15,009 bases of DNA from Conexibacteraceae bacterium (GCA_009785395.1 WQWK01000016.1:1-15009); one strand, 5' to 3'. Counted from the stretch's first letter, positions 7,945 through 14,960 are shown. The notes: generated by a model from the letters alone, not told the origin. Made by a program: numbers and translations.

Positions 7945-7965
7945 CCGCCGGCCGCAGACCGGCGG
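7945..7965. other. GC-rich perfect hairpin between chorismate mutase and the Thr/Pro-linker protein gene
   Basis: CCGCCGG (7945-7951) and CCGGCGG (7959-7965) form a perfect 7-bp stem with a 7-nt loop in the 146-nt intergenic gap. There is no clear T-run after it in the direction of transcription, so it could be a weak terminator, an RNA processing or stability element, or chance in GC-rich DNA. It overlaps the 25-bp repeat by seven bases. Confidence 0.35.
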
Positions 7966-7983
7966 CGGACATCTCGCTGACCT
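7959..7983 (-). repeat. 25-bp direct repeat, downstream copy
   Basis: Matches 10848-10872 at 23 of 25 positions, same orientation. On the - strand it reads AGGTCAGCGAGATGTC then a GC-rich end. The ATG in it would open a 28-codon frame (MSAAGLRPAV...) that ends 8 nt before the start of the Thr/Pro-linker gene. The other copy carries the likely start of the RCC1 gene. Confidence 0.72.
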
Positions 7984-8027
7984 CGCCAGGCTCGGACGGT
8001 CGGCGACATGTCGGTGTGGCCGCACTG

Positions 8028-8639
8028 TCACCGGCAGGCGCTGCCCGCGTGGCGGACGGATAGCAGTGCGCTGACGATCGCGGCGCGCCGCGTGTCGCTC
8101 ACAAACCGCGTGCGGATCAGGCGACGACTCGCGCGTGTCAACGCTGCGCGCTCGCCCGGCTGACAGGGTGCGTCGGCGACGCGCGCGAGCGCGCCGACGA
8201 GCTTCGGCGTCAATGCAGCCAGCTCGGCGCGGAGCCGTGCCAGGTCCGGGAGCGGGGCGGGGGACGAGAACCCGTACCACAGCCAGTGCTCACCCCAGCC
8301 GAGCTCCACCTCCTTGGCCGCCACGATCAGCTGTCCGAAGAAGCGGCGAACGCCCGCGTCCTCGAGACCCGCGTGACGGGAGAGCGCCAGCGCCCCGGCG
8401 ATCACGACCCGCTCCTGCGCGTGATCCTCGATCGGTGAGCGCGACATCCACTTGCTGGCCATCACCTGCTCCATCAGTGACAGTCGCGCGTCGGTCAGGC
8501 GCAGAGCCGTTCTGGCAGCGGCCGTCGCTGGAGCAGCCCGACCGGGGGCAGCGGCTGTGCTCGCCGACGCCGTCCACGCGGATGTGGCGGCCAGGAGCGC
8601 GACGATCGTCGCCCTGTTCAGCGTTCCTCGGCAGGTCAC
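8028..8639 (-). CDS. aroQ: Exported chorismate mutase, AroQ-gamma class (Rv1885c-like)
   Basis: Converts chorismate to prephenate; this class is exported and monofunctional. 203 residues: a signal peptide with a hydrophobic stretch (11-23) and an ASA site near 25-27, then an all-helical domain. The core reads ARLSLMEQVMASKW with R52 and K63, PIED with D72, then FFGQLIVAAKEVE with E112. The later part aligns with the mycobacterial secreted enzyme as I remember it, including LPDLARLR (R137) and a Cys pair, C159 and C202, matching its disulfide. R52, K63, D72, E112 and R137 fit expected active-site positions. The substrate-binding Arg expected three residues after D72 is Gln75, with Arg77 nearby. 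The GTG start overlaps the RCC1-protein stop by 4 nt (GTGA), suggesting translational coupling. The role of exported chorismate mutases is poorly understood; here it travels with surface proteins rather than aromatic amino acid genes. Confidence 0.85.
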   Translation of the reverse strand: MTCRGTLNRATIVALLAATSAWTASASTAAAPGRAAPATAAARTALRLTDARLSLMEQVMASKWMSRSPIEDHAQERVVIAGALALSRHAGLEDAGVRRFFGQLIVAAKEVELGWGEHWLWYGFSSPAPLPDLARLRAELAALTPKLVGALARVADAPCQPGERAALTRASRRLIRTRFVSDTRRAAIVSALLSVRHAGSACR

Positions 8640-10861
8640 GGCCGGTGGCTATGACGGTTCGGGCGAGGGATGTGCAGGCGATACGGGCCGATCTCGCGCT
8701 GGGTCCCGCCGGTCGGGGTGTAGCTCACCGACAGGCGGATCACCATCGGATGGCGGTGGTGCGCGAGCATCCGCTTGCCGCGCCGGTTGGGACGCACGGT
8801 CACCTTGAGACTGCCGGCGCGGGCGGAGCGTAGGTGTTTCGTGGCGAACACGAGCCCGCGCGGTGGTGCCGTCTCCAGCGCGCTCGCGATCCCCGGGCCC
8901 GGCACTGTCAGCGTGAAAATGACCGTCCCGTTGCGCCGGGTCTGCATGTGGGAGATGTCAAACCGGTTGTCGGGAGATCCGACCGCTGCACTCGCCGGCG
9001 GTGAGCTCAATCCTGGCGGTGAGCTCAATCCTGGCGGTGAGCTCAATCCTTGCGGTGAGCTCAATCCTTGCGCTGAGCTCCCCGACGGTGCCGCGACGAC
9101 CGCGTAGGCGATCACCTTCGTCGCGGTCTGTCCATCTCGCGACCTGGCCGTGACCGTGTAGGAGTGCTGCCCCGGGGTCGACGTGTCCAAGATGCCGCGC
9201 GGGCTCCCGATGCCATCGGAGTCGGTGCACGCGGCGATTCCCGGTCCGGACTCGTCGTCCGCGCAGGAGAAGGAGGTCGGCACCATCTGGCCGACCGTGT
9301 AGACGCCGCCCGACGACGGTGAGGAGATCGATGCCGACGGTGGCCCCTCCACCAGGTAATTGATCGAGGCGCCGGCGGTCCGCCCATCGCGGGAGCTCGC
9401 CGTGACCGTATACGTGTGCTGACCGGGGGTCGAGGTGTCCAGGTGGCCGGAGCCGCCGCCAAGGGTGCTGGTGCCGGAGCTGTCGTCGCAGGAGGACAGG
9501 CCGGACCCGCCGAGGCCGTCGCGACAGCTGAAGCTCGTCGCCACAGACTCCCCGAGGGCATACGTCCCGCCCGATGAAGGCCCGGAGATCGATGCCGTAG
9601 GGGCAGCGGCGATCCCGCTGACGAACACGGGCGTCGTGCGGTCGTTGAAGTTGCCGGTGCCGTCGCCGACGTTGAAGCCATAGCCCCAGCACTCGGCGGC
9701 GCCGACGTCCGTCAGCGCGCACGAGTAGCCCCAGCCGCCGGTGCTGATCGCGGTCACGCCGCGGTCGAGGCCGCTGACCTGGCCGGGGGTGCTGCTGTCG
9801 GTTTCGGTGCCGTCGCCCAATTCCCCAAATCCGTTCCACCCCCAGCACTTCGCCGCGCCGGCGCTGGTCACCGCGCAGGTGTGGTACCAGCCGGTGCTGA
9901 TCGTGGCCACGCCGCTGTCCAGTCCGCTGACCTGGACGGGGGTGTTGCTGTCGGTGGTGGTGCCGTCGCCCAGCTGACCGTTCCCGTTGTAGCCCCAGCA
10001 CTTCGCCGCGCCGGCGCTGGTCACCGCGCAGGTGGTGCCGCTGCCGGCGCTGATCGCGGTCGCGCCGCCGCCGAGGCCGCTGACCTGGACGGGGGTGTCG
10101 CTGCTGTCGCTGCTGGTGGTGGTGCCGTCACCCAGCGGACCCTCGCCCCAGCATTCCACCGCGCCGCTGCTCATGAGCGCGCATGCGCTGTCCACGCCGG
10201 CGCTGATCGCGGTCACGCCGCTGCCGAGGCCGCTGACCTGGACGGGGGTGTCGCTGCTGGTGGTGGTGCCGTCACCCAGCTCACCAAAATCGTTGTCGCC
10301 CCAGCACTCGACCGCCCCGGCGCGCGTCAGCGCGCACGAGTACGTGTCACCGGTGCTGATCGCGGTCACGCCGCTGCTGAGGCCGCTGACCTGGACGGGG
10401 GTGTCGCTGTTGGTGGTGGTGCCGTCGCCCAGCTCACCCTGGCTGTTGTCCCCCCAGCACTCCGCTGCACCGGCGCTCGTCACCGCGCACGTGTGGTCGA
10501 GCAGGCTGCTGCTGATGGCGCTCACGCCGCTGCCCAGTCCGCTGACCTGGACGGGGGCGTCGCTGCTGGTGGTGGTGCCGTCGCCCAGCTCACCATCCGC
10601 GCCGTATCCCCAGCACTCCGCCGCGCCCCCGGTCGTCACCGCGCAAGCAGTGTTGTATCCGGCGCTGATCGCGCTCGCCGACGTCGTCGCCATCGCGGGC
10701 CGCACCAGCACCAATGCCAGGAACAGCGAAGCCACAATCACGCCCAGGCTGTTGCGGAGCGCCGCTCTGCGCCTCGGCACGACCCGCAGTCCGGGATCGA
10801 TAAGTTCCGCGCTCATCTCGGGCGGGAACGAAACTCCTTTCAGCTGACCGCCGGCAGACAT
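8636..10861 (-). CDS. Exported RCC1-type seven-bladed propeller protein with two Ig-like domains and conserved C-terminal module
   Basis: 741 residues. A basic stretch and hydrophobic segment (about 37-53) followed by RPAMA (54-58) form the signal peptide. Seven RCC1-like repeats span about 64-416. Each has an AIS-G core, a C-AVT-AGA-ECWG motif with two cysteines, and GELGDGTTT...PVQVSGL, giving one likely disulfide per blade. Two Ig-like domains follow, each starting with a P-(T/S)-ASIS segment and carrying SFSC plus a second Cys (about 420-590). Then come a GLSSPP-repeat linker (599-622) and a C-terminal module (about 632-733) with FTLTVPGPG and SVSYTPTGG, which I associate with Thermoleophilia exoproteins. 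I chose ATG 10861, with AGG 8 nt upstream; ATG 10816 gives a shorter signal peptide but its nearest AGGAG is 17 nt away. RCC1 propellers bind proteins or other ligands; the partner is unknown. Confidence 0.87.
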   Translation of the reverse strand: MSAGGQLKGVSFPPEMSAELIDPGLRVVPRRRAALRNSLGVIVASLFLALVLVRPAMATTSASAISAGYNTACAVTTGGAAECWGYGADGELGDGTTTSSDAPVQVSGLGSGVSAISSSLLDHTCAVTSAGAAECWGDNSQGELGDGTTTNSDTPVQVSGLSSGVTAISTGDTYSCALTRAGAVECWGDNDFGELGDGTTTSSDTPVQVSGLGSGVTAISAGVDSACALMSSGAVECWGEGPLGDGTTTSSDSSDTPVQVSGLGGGATAISAGSGTTCAVTSAGAAKCWGYNGNGQLGDGTTTDSNTPVQVSGLDSGVATISTGWYHTCAVTSAGAAKCWGWNGFGELGDGTETDSSTPGQVSGLDRGVTAISTGGWGYSCALTDVGAAECWGYGFNVGDGTGNFNDRTTPVFVSGIAAAPTASISGPSSGGTYALGESVATSFSCRDGLGGSGLSSCDDSSGTSTLGGGSGHLDTSTPGQHTYTVTASSRDGRTAGASINYLVEGPPSASISSPSSGGVYTVGQMVPTSFSCADDESGPGIAACTDSDGIGSPRGILDTSTPGQHSYTVTARSRDGQTATKVIAYAVVAAPSGSSAQGLSSPQGLSSPPGLSSPPGLSSPPASAAVGSPDNRFDISHMQTRRNGTVIFTLTVPGPGIASALETAPPRGLVFATKHLRSARAGSLKVTVRPNRRGKRMLAHHRHPMVIRLSVSYTPTGGTQREIGPYRLHIPRPNRHSHRP
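8997..9086 (-). repeat. 18-bp tandem repeat encoding GLSSPP linker
   Basis: Three identical 18-bp units (8997-9014, 9015-9032, 9033-9050) are followed by a fourth with one change and a degenerate fifth. In the coding frame each gives Gly-Leu-Ser-Ser-Pro-Pro/Gln, a flexible linker between the Ig-like domains and the C-terminal module. Unit number may vary by slippage. Confidence 0.9.
9614..10672 (-). repeat. Seven RCC1-type coding repeats
   Basis: About 150 bp per unit, seven units, encoding the propeller. Recurrent blocks such as GCTGACCTGGACGGGGGTGT (+ strand) lie at the same place in units around 9926, 10080, 10230 and 10383. The fourth unit is shortened in its WG-GELGDG part and has an extra SSD insertion. 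The last unit is the most diverged and closes the array. Confidence 0.85.
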
Positions 10862-10872
10862 CTCGCTGACCT
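10848..10872 (-). repeat. 25-bp direct repeat, upstream copy (start of RCC1 gene)
   Basis: Same orientation and 23 of 25 bases identical to 7959-7983. It contains AGG, an 8-nt spacer and the ATG chosen for the RCC1 gene. The two copies bracket the RCC1 and chorismate mutase genes exactly. Confidence 0.72.
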
Positions 10873-10893
10873 GTCTCGGAGCCGTGCGATCCG

Positions 10894-11739
10894 CTATGCG
10901 CGGGCGAGGACGCTGACAGCCAGCCTCGCCAGGTGCGGCCGGTGGCCCCAGGCGGCCATGGTTATCTGCGAGACGAAGCGCAGCCGTGCGTTCCCGTAGA
11001 GCTCGAGGGCGGTGCCGACCTCCTCAGCGGTGAGCAGGCCGGAGGCGATCAGCGCGTCACGGAGCTGCAGCAGCGTCAATTGCCACAGCCGCCCGCCGGC
11101 CGTGCCGCCCTGCCAGATCGACATGCGTCCCTCACAGCCCGTGCGAACCAAACCGGCGGCGCTGAGCTCGCCCACCAGCGTCCGCCCGTAGTGTGGGTCA
11201 AGTGTGTCGCTGTGGGCGAGGATCGTGTTGTGCGCCTGGGTCACGCGCGCGAACAGCCGCTGGGTGTCAGCGTCTAGGCCGGGATCGGGCACCACCGACA
11301 CGAAGTCCATCTCCTCGACCAGCAGCGTGCCACCGGGCTTGAGCGCGGCGAGCATCCAGCGTATGCCTGCCCTGGGGTCACGAAGCCCGGCGAGGAGCAG
11401 CCGTGCGTGCACGAGGTCGAACTCGCGCTCTCCCAGCGGCTCGCTGAGCGGGTCATGCTCGCGCACCTGGAGGTTGGAGTGCAGGAGCTCGCCGGGCGCG
11501 GTGATGTCAAGGCCGGTGGCGAGGACGGAGCCGCCCGGGGCGACGCGCTGGCACAGCCAGGCGGCCACCGAGCCGTGGCCGGCGCCAACCTCGAGACAAC
11601 GCATCCCTGGACGCACGTCCAGCGCCTCGAGCAGCCTGAACGTCCCCGGGTCGAGCAGCGCGGCGAGCAACGCCAGGCGCTCGTGCTGCAGCTCCAGTGT
11701 TCTCGGCGGTGCGTAGCCGGCCTCCTGCAGGCTGGTCAT
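10894..11739 (-). CDS. Class I SAM-dependent methyltransferase
   Basis: 281 residues from the ATG at 11739. Motif I is CLEVGAGHG (48-56), the SAM-binding glycine loop. Further family features are GSVLATGLDI (70-79) with an acidic residue for the ribose, FDLVHARLLLAGL (107-119), and LKPGGTLLVEEMDF (133-146). The N-terminal LQHERLALLAALLDPGTFRLLEAL helix is common to a group of actinobacterial methyltransferases of about 270-290 residues acting on unknown small molecules. The frame is open further upstream, but that extra part overlaps the regulator gene and resembles no domain, so the internal ATG is preferred; its ribosome-binding site is weak. No signal peptide: cytoplasmic. It lies 71 nt after the regulator and 32 nt before the RCC1 gene. 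Acceptor unknown; a surface-glycan or secondary-metabolite precursor is possible but unproven. Confidence 0.87.
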   Translation of the reverse strand: MTSLQEAGYAPPRTLELQHERLALLAALLDPGTFRLLEALDVRPGMRCLEVGAGHGSVAAWLCQRVAPGGSVLATGLDITAPGELLHSNLQVREHDPLSEPLGEREFDLVHARLLLAGLRDPRAGIRWMLAALKPGGTLLVEEMDFVSVVPDPGLDADTQRLFARVTQAHNTILAHSDTLDPHYGRTLVGELSAAGLVRTGCEGRMSIWQGGTAGGRLWQLTLLQLRDALIASGLLTAEEVGTALELYGNARLRFVSQITMAAWGHRPHLARLAVSVLARA

Positions 11740-11760
11740 GCGGGCGATCCGTTCATGATC

Positions 11761-11796
11761 TGAAAGAAACCGTCCGGCGCTGACCGGCCGCGGACG
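11761..11796 (-). terminator. Possible weak rho-independent terminator or attenuator after the regulator gene
   Basis: On the - strand, CGTCCG (11796-11791) and CGGACG (11776-11771) form a 6-bp stem around a 14-nt GC-rich loop that can add two more pairs. It is followed by a pyrimidine-rich GTTTCTTTCA (11770-11761). It starts 14 nt after the regulator stop. The stem is short and the tract is interrupted by C, so full termination is doubtful; it may reduce read-through to the methyltransferase. Confidence 0.35.
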
Positions 11797-11810
11797 CCTG
11801 GCTGACCGCG

Positions 11811-14800
11811 CTAGTTCTGTGCCGTCAGCGCGAGATGCTCGCGATGGTCGGGTGCACGACACTGCGTGCGCGCGGTCGCGTCCTCGGGAGCCAGTCGGCG
11901 GCCCTCGGCGAAGCGGGAGGCGTAGCGGTGGGCTCCGGCCGCGCGCCGGGCGTCAGCCAGGACGCGCTCCTGAATGGCGGCCACCGACCCCCACGGAGGG
12001 GCGCCGATTTCTTCATGCACGGCGGCTGACGCACCGGCGAGCAGCGCGGCGTCATCCCAGCGCCGTTCGCGGCCGGCGTGGGTGGAGAGGCCCGCGAGCG
12101 CCTCCCCGACGTTGAACTGGTCGCCCATGTGGCGCGCCAGTGCGAAGCAGTCGAGGAACCCGCGTGCCGCATCGTCACCCTGGCCGCGTGCGAGCATCAG
12201 CCAAGCGTGGTCGATCAACGGCTCGACCAGGCGGCGGTCATCGCCGTGGCGGCGGCGAAGCTCGAGCGCCTCCGCCAGCCTCTGCTCGGACTCGTCGAGC
12301 CGGCCGTGGACGACGTCATACCAGCCCTGCTCGGCCAGCGCCCACGCTGCGCCATAGGGGTCTCCCACGGCCCGGTAGAGCTCGAGCGCCTCCTCTGCGA
12401 GCGCTTCGGCGCGCTCCCACACCTGACAGCGCTCGCACGCGCCGGCGAACGACAGCAGTGCGTCGGCGATCAGTGTCCGCTCTCCGACGCGCCGGGCCGC
12501 GTTCACGGCCGCCTCGCACAGCGCGATCGCGTCGGCGGCGGAGGTGAGCACCGCCCTACGGCCGAGTGCCGACAGCGCGGCGGCCTCGGTGGCGGCATCC
12601 CCCGCCGCCTGCGCGGCGGCCAGCGCCGCCTTCAGCTGCGCCTCGGCATCGTCGAACAGGCCCATCGAGAGGGCCAGCGCACCGTCCCAGTAGAGCCCGC
12701 TCGCGCGCAACGCCGGCGTCGCGGCCGGCGACGCCTCGATTGCCTGGGACAGCCAGGCGCGGACCTCGTGCACGTGAGCGTCCCACGGCAGCGCGCTGGC
12801 GAACGCGATCGCCAATCGCAGCGCTTCGTCGACCGCCCCAGATCGCAGAAGTCGATCGAACGCCAGGCGGATGTTCGCGCGCTCCCGCGCGAGCAGGTCG
12901 AGCCACTCCCGATGGTCGGTGCGGGCTGCCTGCTCCGCAGCGTGCTCGCAGTAGTTCAGGAAGTAGTCGGCGTGCCGGCGCTCGAGTGTCGAGAGATCCT
13001 CCAGCTCGGCGGCGCGCTCGACGGCGAACTCCCTGACCGTGTCGAGCATCCCGATTCGAACCTGCGCTTCCCGTCCGGAATCCGTGCGCAGCAGCGAGCT
13101 GTTGTCCAGCAACGAGCAGAAGAGTGTCTCCAGGCCGCCCCCCAGCGCCCCACCGAACACCGCCTCGGCCGCCGCCAGCGAGGCTCCGCCCTCGAACACC
13201 GTCAGCCGCCCGAGGAGCTCCCGTTCGGGCTCGTCAAGGGCCTCCCAGGACAGCTCCAGGGTGGCGCGCAGCGACCGCTGTCGCAGCGGCAGATCGCACG
13301 GGCCTCCGGTCAGCAGCTCGAGCCGATGCTCCAGCCGCTCCAGCAATGCCGGCAGCGGCAACAGCCGCGCGCGGTCTGCCGCGAGCTCGATCGCCAGCGG
13401 CAGGCCATCCAGACGGGCACAGATCGCATCGATGATCGAGCGGTCGTCGCCGATCGCCCGGTCCGCCACCACCGCGCTTGCACGAGCGGTGAACAGGGCC
13501 GCCGCATTCGGCGCGGACATCGGCCGCACGCGGTAGACGTGCTCGGCGCTGAGTCGCAACGGGGCGCGACCGGTGGCCAGCACCGTCAGATTGGCGACGT
13601 CTGAGAGCAGCTGCCCGATCTGGCGGGCATCCTCGACGCGCCGGTCGAAGCCGTCGAGTACGAGCAGCGCCGGTGCCCCTCGGGTCGCGTGGCTCAACCG
13701 CTCGCCGAGCTCGGGTGCGGTCGCCGCCACGACCCCCAGGGCGGAAGCCGCAGCGGGAATCAGCACCGCGGCGTCCTCGGCTCCGTCGAGACTGACGTGG
13801 ACCGCTCCCGCCGGGAACTGCGCCGCCACCGCGCGCGCAGCCTCCAGCGCCAGTCGGGTCTTGCCGACCCCGCCGGGCCCGACGAGCGTCACCAGCCGGA
13901 CGTCGCCTCGCCGGAGCAGCTCCTCGATCTCGAGCAGCTCGCGCTCCCGGCCAATCGTCTCGTTGACCTGCGCGGGCAGGTGGCCGGCGAGGCCGGTGCC
14001 CGGATGCTCAATCGTCAGTGATGGGTCGTGTGCGAGGATCATGCGCTCGAGCTGACGGAGCTCCGGACCCGGCTCGATCCCGAGCTCATCGACCAGCAGC
14101 TGACGGCCCGCGCGCATCGTTTCGAGCGCGTCCGCCTGCCGGCCCGCCCGGTACAGCGCCACCATCAGCTGACCCCGGAGGCGCTCGCGCAACGGATGCT
14201 CGGCCACCAGCGCACGCAGCTCGCCGACCAGGTCCTCCGCGCCGCCGGCGCCCAGTTCCGCCGCCAGTCGCTCCTCGACCGCCTCGAGCCGCAGCTCCTC
14301 GAGACGCGCGATCTCGTGCTGAGCGAACTCGTCGAAGCGGAAATCCGCCAGCGGCTCGCCGCGCCACAGCCCGAGCGCCGCGTGCAGATCCGCCACCGCG
14401 GCGCGGGCGTCATCGCGACTCAGCGCGGCCCGCGCGCGGCGCAGCAGCTCCTCGAAACGGCGGCAATCGATCGACCCTGGATCGACGTCGAGGCAGTAGC
14501 CCGCGGGTCGACGGCACACGGCCAGGCCATGAGTGCCGAGGCGCTGACGAAGACGCGAGATCTGCTTCTGCAGCGCCGGGACCGCGCCAGGCGGCGGGTG
14601 CTCGCCCCACAGCGCCTCAGCCAGCTCATCGTCGGAGACGGCATCTGGCACCCGCAGCGCGAGCACGGCGAACAACCTGCGCAGCTTCGCCCCGTCGAAC
14701 TGCACACGCTCGCCTGAGACCTCGACCTCCATCGGGCCCAGCAGCCTGACGTCCACCTGCGAAACCGAGACACCGCGTTCCTGCCCGGTGCCACCGGTAC

Positions 14801-14855
14801 TGAGCCTGTCGTCCATCGCGACCGGTTCAACCATCTCGAGTCGCACTGCTGACAT
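11811..14855 (-). CDS. AfsR/SARP-like transcriptional regulator: BTAD, STAND ATPase and TPR domains
   Basis: 1014 residues from ATG 14855. Order: a winged-helix OmpR-type DNA-binding domain (about 33-125, starting VDVRLLGPMEVEV, with a DELAEALWGEH helix and ISRLRQRLG recognition region); a bacterial transcriptional activation domain (about 130-277, WRGEPLADF and ELGIEPGPELRQLE); an NB-ARC/STAND-type ATPase with Walker A GPGGVGKT (326-333) and Walker B LLVLDG (397-402), later RLDGLPLAIELAADRARLLP; and a long TPR-like helical C-terminus of Ala/Leu/Glu-rich repeats. This is the AfsR type that activates nearby genes, often for secondary metabolism or differentiation, probably switched by ATP and a ligand. 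The frame extends to a TTG at 14927, but that codon lies in the likely -35 box, whereas ATG 14855 has AAGGGA 5 nt upstream. As first gene of the directon it is the natural controller of the genes after it; that is inference. Confidence 0.9.
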   Translation of the reverse strand: MSAVRLEMVEPVAMDDRLSTGGTGQERGVSVSQVDVRLLGPMEVEVSGERVQFDGAKLRRLFAVLALRVPDAVSDDELAEALWGEHPPPGAVPALQKQISRLRQRLGTHGLAVCRRPAGYCLDVDPGSIDCRRFEELLRRARAALSRDDARAAVADLHAALGLWRGEPLADFRFDEFAQHEIARLEELRLEAVEERLAAELGAGGAEDLVGELRALVAEHPLRERLRGQLMVALYRAGRQADALETMRAGRQLLVDELGIEPGPELRQLERMILAHDPSLTIEHPGTGLAGHLPAQVNETIGRERELLEIEELLRRGDVRLVTLVGPGGVGKTRLALEAARAVAAQFPAGAVHVSLDGAEDAAVLIPAAASALGVVAATAPELGERLSHATRGAPALLVLDGFDRRVEDARQIGQLLSDVANLTVLATGRAPLRLSAEHVYRVRPMSAPNAAALFTARASAVVADRAIGDDRSIIDAICARLDGLPLAIELAADRARLLPLPALLERLEHRLELLTGGPCDLPLRQRSLRATLELSWEALDEPERELLGRLTVFEGGASLAAAEAVFGGALGGGLETLFCSLLDNSSLLRTDSGREAQVRIGMLDTVREFAVERAAELEDLSTLERRHADYFLNYCEHAAEQAARTDHREWLDLLARERANIRLAFDRLLRSGAVDEALRLAIAFASALPWDAHVHEVRAWLSQAIEASPAATPALRASGLYWDGALALSMGLFDDAEAQLKAALAAAQAAGDAATEAAALSALGRRAVLTSAADAIALCEAAVNAARRVGERTLIADALLSFAGACERCQVWERAEALAEEALELYRAVGDPYGAAWALAEQGWYDVVHGRLDESEQRLAEALELRRRHGDDRRLVEPLIDHAWLMLARGQGDDAARGFLDCFALARHMGDQFNVGEALAGLSTHAGRERRWDDAALLAGASAAVHEEIGAPPWGSVAAIQERVLADARRAAGAHRYASRFAEGRRLAPEDATARTQCRAPDHREHLALTAQN
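14822..14843 (-). repeat. 22-bp repeat, copy 2 (5' end of the regulator gene)
   Basis: Encodes RLEMVEP at residues 5-11 of the regulator. 21 of 22 bases match 5675-5696. The ATG inside (14832-14834) could itself start translation, giving an MVEP start like that of the repeat-protein gene. Confidence 0.7.
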
Positions 14856-14860
14856 GTCGA

Positions 14861-14866
14861 TCCCTT
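14861..14866 (-). promoter_or_regulatory. Ribosome-binding site deciding the regulator start
   Basis: AAGGGA on the - strand, 5 nt before ATG 14855. It supports this start over the TTG at 14927. Confidence 0.6.
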
Positions 14867-14899
14867 CCCTGAATAGTCCGGCCTTTGGGGCCATGACGG

Positions 14900-14927
14900 A
14901 GCCTAGGTCGCGCCACGCAGCCGACAA
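14900..14927 (-). promoter_or_regulatory. Candidate sigma-70-type promoter of the regulator gene
   Basis: On the - strand TTGTCG (14927-14922) and TAGGCT (14905-14900) are separated by 16 nt, close to an actinobacterial housekeeping promoter. Transcription would start near 14893, giving a leader of about 38 nt before ATG 14855. It lies in the only gap, of about 105 nt, ahead of the seven-gene directon. Prediction by eye. Confidence 0.5.
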
Positions 14928-14939
14928 GGGACCTAAGCC
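14900..14939. promoter_or_regulatory. Imperfect inverted repeat overlapping the regulator promoter (possible operator)
   Basis: Arms AGCCTAGGTC (14900-14909) and GACCTAAGCC (14930-14939) are reverse complements at 8 of 10 positions, with centres 30 bp apart, about three helical turns. One arm covers the -10 box and the other lies just upstream of the -35 box. The position suits a dimeric regulator, perhaps the BTAD protein itself, but SARPs usually use direct repeats. Confidence 0.35.
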
Positions 14940-14960
14940 CCCAATCGGACGGGACCCAGG

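Noticed and set aside
8997..9086. Short regular repeats considered as a CRISPR array
   Set aside because: The 18-bp units are directly tandem with no spacers and lie in frame inside the RCC1 gene as a GLSSPP linker.
9881..10999. + strand frames with repeated GGGVAVGGGA-type segments
   Set aside because: These mirror the RCC1 repeats on the opposite strand; the RCC1 frame has the signal peptide, domain order and cysteine conservation.
11740..11862. 41-residue upstream extension of the methyltransferase
   Set aside because: It overlaps the regulator's last codons and the hairpin, is Arg/Ser-rich and has no family resemblance.
12078..13604. 508-codon open frame on the + strand
   Set aside because: It is antisense to the regulator gene, whose frame has clear BTAD, Walker and TPR signatures. 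Long antisense frames are expected at this GC content and its translation is Arg/Gln-rich without domains.
14856..14927. Upstream extension of the regulator to a TTG at 14927
   Set aside because: The TTG falls in the likely -35 box, the added 24 residues match no domain, and ATG 14855 has a better ribosome-binding site.
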